A stretch of 10,150 bases of DNA from JBFJVD01 sp041624375 (GTDB lineage: Bacteria; Chloroflexota; Anaerolineae; Anaerolineales; E44-bin32), in the NCBI GenBank assembly GCA_041624375.1, contig JBFJVD010000096.1:1-10150 (forward strand). The letters run 5' to 3'. Below the pieces are notes generated by a model, which saw only the letters and a program-made list of their open reading frames with translations, was not told the origin of the DNA and ran no database searches. Made by a program: the position numbers and the translations under genes. Shown here in pieces: positions 5,429-10,150 of this stretch; position 1 is the first letter of the stretch; each line of letters opens with the position of its first letter.

Positions 5429-7348
5429 TCAGGCGGAGGCCGCAGTCCGGGCTTCGACGAGGCGAGTGGTCCGATTTCGGACTTCGAACACCATGATGTC
5501 CCGCGCCGAGCCGGGCAGATGGGAGACCCAATTGCGTCCGGTTTGGAACTGGCCTTTGGCTGCACCGAGGAACTCGAAGGTCTCCTCGCTGATCAGAACA
5601 ACGGGCGTCTCAAGCTCTTCGTTGATCCGCTGAATATGCTCAGCAGCTTCCACAGTGTCGCCCAGCAGGGTTTCACCATGTCGGGCATGGTTGCCCAGCT
5701 CGGCCACCGTGACGGTGCCAGTGGCGATACCGATCCCGATGGCCAGGTCCGGTTGGCCGCCCAGCCCGGCAGGCAGATCGGAGGAATCCATGAACTCCAG
5801 GAGTTCGAGCGATGCGTGCGTCGCCTGCAGCGCACTGATCTGGTGCGGCAGCGGCTGAGCATAGACGCCGAAGGAAGCCAGGATCGAGAGACCGTCGGCC
5901 TTCCAGAGCCGGCCGCCGTGCTGACTGAGGATCACCGCCACATGGTGGTACAGCTCATTGAGCACGGCCAGCTTCGATTGGAGTTGCGGGGTTTCCGAGA
6001 GCGAACCGAGACCGTAAACCTGGGCGGCCAGCAACGTGGCACGGAAGGACCGGGGCCGGCGCAGGGAGGGCGCCGTGGCGTCTTCTTCCCTGGACGTGGT
6101 TTGCAGGCGGAGGGGTTGTGTTTCCATGAGCAGTTCGGGTTTCACCGAGCCGAGCTGCAGGCTATTGGCCATCGAATTAAATGTCCGCGTCAAGGCGCCG
6201 ATCTCATCACTGCCACCTTCCGGGACCCTGATGCGGAAGTTGCCTCGGCCGATTTCGTGCGTCGCCTGGATGAGGCGCAGCAACGGGCTGGTAATCGAGC
6301 GGCTGATGAGAAGCGCAAAGATCACAATCAGAACCACAATTAAGACGGAGAAGGCTAGCAGGCCACGTCGGAACCCCGGCGACTCCAAGGTGAGCGGGGC
6401 GCCGGCCGGCGTCTGCGATGTATCGAGCAGGGAGACGCCGATCACACCGAGCAGCGCCGACCCCTGGCGCGCTTCGAACGGCAGCAAGGCTTCACGATAC
6501 GCCGTGCCGGCGATCAGAACCGAGCGCAAGGGTTGCTCGCCAGCCTCGGGAAACATCGAGGCCGCAACCAACTCGGGAGGCAATCGAGCCTCTTCTTCTG
6601 TGCGGGGCTCGAGCGTGGTGGCCATAATCCCGCCGCTCGCCAGATCGTAGAGGGTCACATTCGCCCCGGCTTCGGCGGCCAGTCGGCCCGCCAGATCCGG
6701 CAGATACTCCCCGACCAGAACAGCCCCGAGCATGGCGCCAGACTCATCCAGGAGCGGGCCGGCGACGAACAGAACAGGAACCTCCGTGCCCTCCAGCTGA
6801 ATGCTATGCAATCCGACATGGCGGTCGCCAATGCCCGGATCCGATTGCAGCGCCAGAACGCGCTGGACGAAGGGCCAGTCCGCGTAGTAGGCTTCGCTGC
6901 GGACGCTCTCAAAGTTCCCGGGCAGGCCGCCGGGAAGGCGGCGAATGGTCATCAGGCTGACGCCGTCTGGTTCGATGACCGAGACGACATCGGCATTCAC
7001 GTTGGCGGCCAGAGGCAAGATTCTTGCACGCACACCCTCAGCATCCGCCGCCGTTGTCGCGCTCGCCACGCCTTCTGTATTTGCCAGGCGGCGTTGGAGA
7101 TCGACCAGTCCCTGTTCGATCCGGACGGCGGCATCGGCGGCCTGCTGTCCACCATCCAGGAGCAAACGCTGGAATCGCTCTTCGGCAGTGATGGCCTGAA
7201 GCTGAACAACCAAAGCGAGGGCGGCGCCGCCGACCAGCATCGCGAGCAGCAGGAAGGGCAAGATCAAGCGCCACTGGAGTCCGAACCGGATCCGCGCGAC
7301 GGCCCGATTGACGGGGCCGTTCACGGGATGGTTGTTGCCGCTCTTCAT
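5429..7348 (-). CDS. Membrane sensor with Cache-like region, HAMP and class III cyclase-like domain (probable pseudocyclase)
   Basis: Residues 26-49 form the first membrane segment. 55-325 is an outer sensory region of Cache type (ADVVSVIEPDG at 119-129; LLDESGAMLGAVLVGEYL at 199-216). 327-348 is the second membrane segment, 346-399 a HAMP domain (SITSPLLRLIQATHEIGRG), and about 436-625 a class III nucleotide cyclase fold. The cyclase fold is recognised by LSE (450-452), GGRLWKADG (478-486), AIGIGIATGTV (536-546) and LLGDTV (561-566). Several catalytic positions differ from active enzymes: the first metal Asp is Gln443, the base-recognising Lys is Leu481, and the transition-state Asn and Arg are Glu567 and His571. 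Only Asp485 remains. It probably makes no cAMP or cGMP and may signal by protein contact. The ATG at 7348 has only a weak ribosome site. A sigma-70-like promoter lies at 7511-7539. It heads an operon with the anchored protein downstream. Confidence 0.85.
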   Translation of the reverse strand: MKSGNNHPVNGPVNRAVARIRFGLQWRLILPFLLLAMLVGGAALALVVQLQAITAEERFQRLLLDGGQQAADAAVRIEQGLVDLQRRLANTEGVASATTAADAEGVRARILPLAANVNADVVSVIEPDGVSLMTIRRLPGGLPGNFESVRSEAYYADWPFVQRVLALQSDPGIGDRHVGLHSIQLEGTEVPVLFVAGPLLDESGAMLGAVLVGEYLPDLAGRLAAEAGANVTLYDLASGGIMATTLEPRTEEEARLPPELVAASMFPEAGEQPLRSVLIAGTAYREALLPFEARQGSALLGVIGVSLLDTSQTPAGAPLTLESPGFRRGLLAFSVLIVVLIVIFALLISRSITSPLLRLIQATHEIGRGNFRIRVPEGGSDEIGALTRTFNSMANSLQLGSVKPELLMETQPLRLQTTSREEDATAPSLRRPRSFRATLLAAQVYGLGSLSETPQLQSKLAVLNELYHHVAVILSQHGGRLWKADGLSILASFGVYAQPLPHQISALQATHASLELLEFMDSSDLPAGLGGQPDLAIGIGIATGTVTVAELGNHARHGETLLGDTVEAAEHIQRINEELETPVVLISEETFEFLGAAKGQFQTGRNWVSHLPGSARDIMVFEVRNRTTRLVEARTAASA

Positions 7349-7510
7349 TTCATCGCACTCATTGGCACGGCTGCCTGAGGATCGCGGCCAGTTGGGTTAG
7401 GATATTGTTTGCGAACCGTCGTCTTCCCTCCCAGATCCGGGCTCGTTTGGCCTTCTCAGCTGGGATGGAGAGTCCCCTGCAACGGAACGAAGGGTACTCG
7501 CTGCTCGGCT

Positions 7511-7539
7511 ATTCTAGAGCATAATCTACTTGGTCACAA
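7511..7539 (-). promoter_or_regulatory. Sigma-70-type promoter for the sensor operon
   Basis: Read on the minus strand, TTGTGA (7539-7534) is followed after exactly 17 bases by TAGAAT (7516-7511). The -35 matches TTGACA at four of six positions and the -10 matches TATAAT at five of six. Transcription would begin near 7504 and run to the ATG at 7348. Confidence 0.5.
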
Positions 7540-7546
7540 CATGTGA
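7534..7546. promoter_or_regulatory. Dyad TCACA-N3-TGTGA over the -35 box
   Basis: A perfect 5+5 inverted repeat, TCACAACATGTGA, covers the -35 hexamer of the sensor promoter. A dimeric regulator bound here would block that promoter. The half-sites resemble those of CRP/FNR proteins, but in the inverse order and with a different spacing, so no regulator is named. Confidence 0.35.
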
Positions 7547-7682
7547 GCTGTCATTGCATTGGCGGCGAAGGATCGGGTTGGGTGGTCAATAATCGTCAGC
7601 GATCGAGGGGCATCCGATTGCACTCTCGGGTCTGCAGCCGGGGTCGACGCGGCGGATCCTTTGCGCGAGGCCGGTTGGCTCA

Positions 7683-9161
7683 GTGAGCGGAATTGAAGGC
7701 GCCACGCTCAATCACTACAAACTGATCGAGCAAATCGGTCAGGGCGGCATGGCCTCCGTATTTCGGGCCAAGGATCTCGAACGTCAGGCGATTGTGGCGG
7801 TCAAGGTTCTCTCGCCCCTGATCAGCGCCGACGCGCGCTTCGTCCGGCGATTTCGCCGCGAGGCCGAGTACGTGTCCCGGCTCAACCACCCAAATATCAT
7901 CCCGGTGTTGGATTACGGCGAGCACCGCGGCTTCGTTTATCTGGTGATGCCTCACATCCCGGGCACGACGCTGAAAATCCGGCTGGCGGAGGGGACCGTC
8001 CGGCTTGAGGATGCGGAACGCTGGATCCACCAGATTGCGGATGCGCTGGATTACGCACACCGGATGGGGATCCTGCACCGCGATGTAAAGCCTTCGAACA
8101 TTCTCATCGACGCTGCCGGCGATGCGCGCCTGACAGATTTCGGTTTGGCGAAGTTGATCGGGGGGTCCAGCAGCCTGACAGGCTCCTCCCTGATGGGCAC
8201 CCCCGCCTACATCTCGCCTGAGCAGGCGCGCGGCGATGAGGTGGATCCGCGGTCGGATCAATACTCGCTGGGCGTCCTGCTCTACGAAATCCACACGGGC
8301 CGGCTGCCGTTTACGGCGGAAACGCCCATGAATTTGGCGATGAAGCACGCGACCGACCCGGTTCCACCGCCAAGCCGGGTTCATTCCGAGGTACCGGCGG
8401 GGATTGAACGTGTCATTCTGACCGCATTGCAGAAGGATCCGGCCCATCGCTTCGCCAGCATGGCCGCCATGCGGGATGCGTATCTGGCTGCCCTGGCAGG
8501 GGATCCGCTCCACGCCCTCAGCGCGACGCAGACGGCAATCGGACGCTCCGCAGGGCGCCGCTTTCTTCTCCGCCGCAGTGTCTGGGCGGATCGATCGACC
8601 CAGGGCTTCGCGCTGACCCTGCTGGCCCTGGCGCTAATCCTGGTCGCTGCTTTGAATTGGCCCGCGCTGGCAGCGCGTTTCCCGGCGCTGGCGGATGTCT
8701 TCGGTCTCACCGCAGCTGAGTCCACCCCGGAGTCCATTCCGGTTGCCGGCGCCGCCACCTTGTTGCCCGCACCCACCTCCACTTCGCCGCCGACCGCGTC
8801 GCCACGGATTGTCTCCGAGGCCTGCCCCGGATTGAGTATCTTTGGATTCAATGTCGAGGGGGAGCAAACCCGCTGGCTGCTCGACAACCAGACCGGGCTG
8901 GCGTTAAGGTTGATCAACCTGCGGGATTTCCGAGGACCACCAACCGAGCAGCGGCTCGTCGCAATCTTGCTCGGCGATGAGGTGGTCTTCCAGGGGGACA
9001 GCTCGGCCGGCGATCAGGGCTGGAGGGAAGGTGCCGATCGCGCGATTGAGGCAGGCGCGATCACGCCACTCACGTTTCGTTTCGACTGGCAGGCGGCGCC
9101 AACAGGCTACGCCTTTACCCTTGAATTCGATAACGATTGTTCGATTTCGGGAACCTGGTAG
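7683..9161 (+). CDS. Eukaryotic-type Ser/Thr protein kinase with single membrane segment and outer domain
   Basis: It phosphorylates Ser/Thr of protein targets in the cytoplasm. The catalytic domain (about 12-270) has every key element: glycine loop IGQGGMASVF (18-27), Lys41 in VAVKVL, Glu60, HRDVKPSNI (132-140), DFG (152-154) and SPEQA (178-182). A Ser/Thr-rich activation loop (162-173) suits autophosphorylation. A basic juxtamembrane stretch (287-304) precedes a membrane segment (308-325) and a short Thr/Ser/Pro linker (345-375). The outer domain of about 110 residues (380-492) is beta-rich with Cys381 and Cys486. There are no PASTA repeats; the outer part instead resembles, from memory, small 'C...W.L.N...' domains of Anaerolineae surface proteins. 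The start is GTG at 7683, with only a weak GAGG at 7667-7670. It is divergent from the sensor operon and convergent with the response regulator, and may phosphorylate one of them, which is speculation. Confidence 0.93.
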   Translation: MSGIEGATLNHYKLIEQIGQGGMASVFRAKDLERQAIVAVKVLSPLISADARFVRRFRREAEYVSRLNHPNIIPVLDYGEHRGFVYLVMPHIPGTTLKIRLAEGTVRLEDAERWIHQIADALDYAHRMGILHRDVKPSNILIDAAGDARLTDFGLAKLIGGSSSLTGSSLMGTPAYISPEQARGDEVDPRSDQYSLGVLLYEIHTGRLPFTAETPMNLAMKHATDPVPPPSRVHSEVPAGIERVILTALQKDPAHRFASMAAMRDAYLAALAGDPLHALSATQTAIGRSAGRRFLLRRSVWADRSTQGFALTLLALALILVAALNWPALAARFPALADVFGLTAAESTPESIPVAGAATLLPAPTSTSPPTASPRIVSEACPGLSIFGFNVEGEQTRWLLDNQTGLALRLINLRDFRGPPTEQRLVAILLGDEVVFQGDSSAGDQGWREGADRAIEAGAITPLTFRFDWQAAPTGYAFTLEFDNDCSISGTW

Positions 9162-9196
9162 CGGAGATCAGGCTTCGTTCCGAACCATACCGCTAC
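9158..9196. terminator. Long imperfect hairpin across the convergent gene ends
   Basis: GTAGCGG (9158-9164) pairs with CCGCTAC (9190-9196). Inside it GG (9171-9172) and TTCG (9174-9177) pair with CGAA (9181-9184) and CC (9185-9186) around a TTC loop. The structure contains both stop codons, which are six bases apart, and could serve as a two-way terminator. Neither side has a T-run, so this is tentative. Confidence 0.3.
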
Positions 9197-9836
9197 GCAG
9201 GGCAAACAGGGCGGCCTGCGTACGATCGGAAACCCCAAGCTTCTTGAAGATATTCTGGACGTGCGACTTGATCGTGTTGTAGCTCACGTACAGATGGTTT
9301 GCGATTTCGTCGTTGGTGTGACCCTCGCCCATGAGCTCCAAGATGCGCCGTTCCTGATCGGTTAGGTTGCCCAGCAGCTCAAGCCGCTCTGATTCCGGAC
9401 CGACGATGGATGGATCGATCATCCGGAAGGCGTCGCGCAATAGGGTCGGTTCGACAATCGCCTCGCCACCGGCGCTCAAGGTTTCCAGCATTCGTGGCAG
9501 TGTGTCGAGATCGATCTCGGTCTTCACCAGGTAGGCTGCCGCGCCCTGGGCGATTGCCCGCGCAAGCAGTTCCTGCCGCTTATGTGCCGTCAGGATGATG
9601 ACGCTCACTGATGGATATCTGGATTTCACAGCCCTGAGTGCCTGAAGCCCGTCCATCTTGGGCATCGAGATGTCGAGCAGGAGCATCGAGGGGCTCAGTT
9701 CGACAACAGCGTCGAGCGCGTGTGCACCATCATGTCGCATTCCGACGACATTAATCTTGGCACGCTCTAGCTGGAGTTGGATGAGGTTGCAGAGCTCGGG
9801 GTCGTCATCGATGATGAGTGCTCGGATCGGTGGCAT
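9168..9836 (-). CDS. NarL/FixJ-family response regulator (REC plus LuxR-type HTH)
   Basis: It is a transcription factor switched by Asp phosphorylation. The receiver domain is at about 4-120, with the acidic pocket Asp10-Asp12, phospho-acceptor Asp55 in LLLDISMPKMDG, switch residue Thr83 (ILTAHK) and Lys105 (YLVK). A linker at about 121-155 leads to the LuxR-type DNA-binding domain (157-215), with LTDQERRILELMGEGHTNDEIA and NTIKSHVQNIFKKLGV. At 222 residues it has the normal family length and no residue is obviously lost. No histidine kinase is present, so it is an orphan within this window; its donor could lie outside. The ATG at 9836 follows GAAGGGG at 9854-9848, 11 bases away. Its promoter is not clear; the dyad at 9968-9993 lies upstream and may control it. 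Target genes are unknown. Confidence 0.95.
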   Translation of the reverse strand: MPPIRALIIDDDPELCNLIQLQLERAKINVVGMRHDGAHALDAVVELSPSMLLLDISMPKMDGLQALRAVKSRYPSVSVIILTAHKRQELLARAIAQGAAAYLVKTEIDLDTLPRMLETLSAGGEAIVEPTLLRDAFRMIDPSIVGPESERLELLGNLTDQERRILELMGEGHTNDEIANHLYVSYNTIKSHVQNIFKKLGVSDRTQAALFALRSGMVRNEA

Positions 9837-9955
9837 GCGTTACGAAACCCCTTCAACATGAATCGAATAATCTGGCGAGACGGAATACTACCTCTATAAC
9901 GGACTCAATGGCCGTGCGTGACACTAGGACGTAAGTACTATTCGGTCGTTTTTGC

Positions 9956-10016
9956 TTATCAGCCATGTAACAGCACCCCTGATCTTGCTGTTATCAGCCA
10001 CAGGGCAGGATCTTGC
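9956..10016. repeat. Cluster of direct and inverted repeats, possible operator
   Basis: TAACAGCA (9968-9975) and TGCTGTTA (9986-9993) form a perfect 8+8 dyad with a 10-base spacer. TTATCAGCCA occurs at 9956-9965 and again at 9991-10000. GATCTTGC occurs at 9981-9988 and 10009-10016. The dyad could be bound by a dimeric regulator, such as the NarL-type protein encoded next to it, or fold as RNA. No T-run marks it as a terminator on the plus strand. Confidence 0.45.
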
Positions 10017-10088
10017 GCGCCCACTTGTGGATGGCTGAGGCATGGGGGATCGCTGGCTCAGGTGACGTGCGCGGAGCAGATCCAGATT

Positions 10089-10103
10089 CAGCGGATATCG
10101 CTG
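10089..10103. repeat. Small dyad CAGCG-N5-CGCTG before the right-end promoter
   Basis: CAGCG (10089-10093) and CGCTG (10099-10103) flank GATAT, ending five bases before the proposed -35 at 10109. An operator is possible, but a match of this length is weak. Confidence 0.2.
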
Positions 10104-10108
10104 CTTGT

Positions 10109-10138
10109 TTGGAGCGCCAAGTCCGTATATGTTATGAT
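10109..10138 (+). promoter_or_regulatory. Extended -10 promoter reading out of the window
   Basis: TATGAT at 10133-10138 matches TATAAT at five of six positions and is preceded by TG one base away (TGTTATGAT), an extended -10. TTGGAG at 10109-10114 is a weak -35 at 18 bases. The start of transcription would be near 10145, so the gene served lies just past the right edge. Confidence 0.5.
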
Positions 10139-10150
10139 CTGCCTCGCAGG

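Larger units (their letters stand above)
7349..7682. promoter_or_regulatory. Divergent control region between sensor and kinase genes
   Basis: These 334 bases separate two divergent starts. On the minus strand a good promoter is visible (listed separately), giving the sensor transcript a leader of about 155 bases. On the plus strand AT-rich patches exist (TCAATAAT at 7586-7593) but no -35 lies at a proper distance, so the kinase promoter is unresolved. A 19-codon plus frame at 7465-7524 has no support as a gene. Confidence 0.5.
9837..10150. other. Non-coding region upstream of the response regulator and of a gene beyond the window
   Basis: No gene is seen. The region is more AT-rich in its first half. 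It holds a 26-base dyad, two pairs of direct repeats and a promoter facing right, each listed separately. For the response regulator, TATAGA and TAGTAT occur on the minus strand near 9885-9898, but without a good -35 at a proper distance. Confidence 0.6.

Noticed and set aside
5324..6343. 339-codon plus frame opposite the pseudocyclase gene
   Set aside because: Long only because of GC-rich codon bias; the minus strand encodes HAMP and cyclase-like domains across the same bases.
6533..7378. 281-codon plus frame opposite the sensor's outer region
   Set aside because: Gln/Arg/Gly-rich shadow with no domain; the minus-strand product has membrane and Cache-like segments.
7554..7593. TTGCAT and AATAAT as the kinase promoter
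   Set aside because: The gap of 28 bases is far outside the usual 16-18.
7680..8513. 277-codon minus frame opposite the kinase domain
   Set aside because: Antisense to a complete kinase with all catalytic motifs; typical shadow.

Overview
The window is about 60% GC, with closely packed genes on both strands, GTG starts beside ATG starts, and two exported proteins carrying Thr/Pro-rich 'TPTxTPT' linkers. That linker style, a eukaryotic-type Ser/Thr kinase with a small Cys-bracketed outer domain, and an orphan NarL-type regulator together suggest a Chloroflexota bacterium, most likely of the Anaerolineae type. This assignment is inference from protein style; no rRNA or other taxonomic marker is present.

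Layout. Positions 1-422 hold no long gene. They contain inverted repeats and a possible 54-codon upstream ORF whose TGA overlaps the ATG of the next gene. 423-1448 (+) is a group 2 sigma-70 factor. 1449-1694 is a spacer with two good hairpins. 1695-2207 and 2209-4488 (+) are a two-gene operon separated by one base: a 170-residue protein of unknown function, then a 759-residue protein built like a SNF2 helicase fused to an Mrr-type nuclease domain, but with the catalytic residues of both parts substituted. Convergent to it is a minus-strand pair, transcribed from about 7504 down to 4565: a membrane sensor with a Cache-like outer region, HAMP and a class III cyclase-like domain (7348-5429), then a membrane-anchored protein with a P/T linker and an outer beta domain (5410-4565). 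Divergent from the sensor, across a 334-base control region, is a Ser/Thr protein kinase with one membrane segment (7683-9161, +). It converges, with six bases between stop codons, on a NarL/FixJ response regulator (9836-9168, -). 9837-10150 is non-coding, with a strong dyad, direct repeats and a likely promoter reading out of the window.

How the genes may work together. The right half looks like an envelope-sensing group: a pseudocyclase sensor with an exported partner, a kinase that looks active, and a DNA-binding regulator without its own histidine kinase in view. The left half joins a sigma factor to the helicase/nuclease-like operon. The most unusual content is the number of enzyme folds that have apparently lost catalysis: the SNF2 core, the Mrr-like domain and the cyclase domain. 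The best candidate for an undescribed system is the 1695-4488 gene pair.
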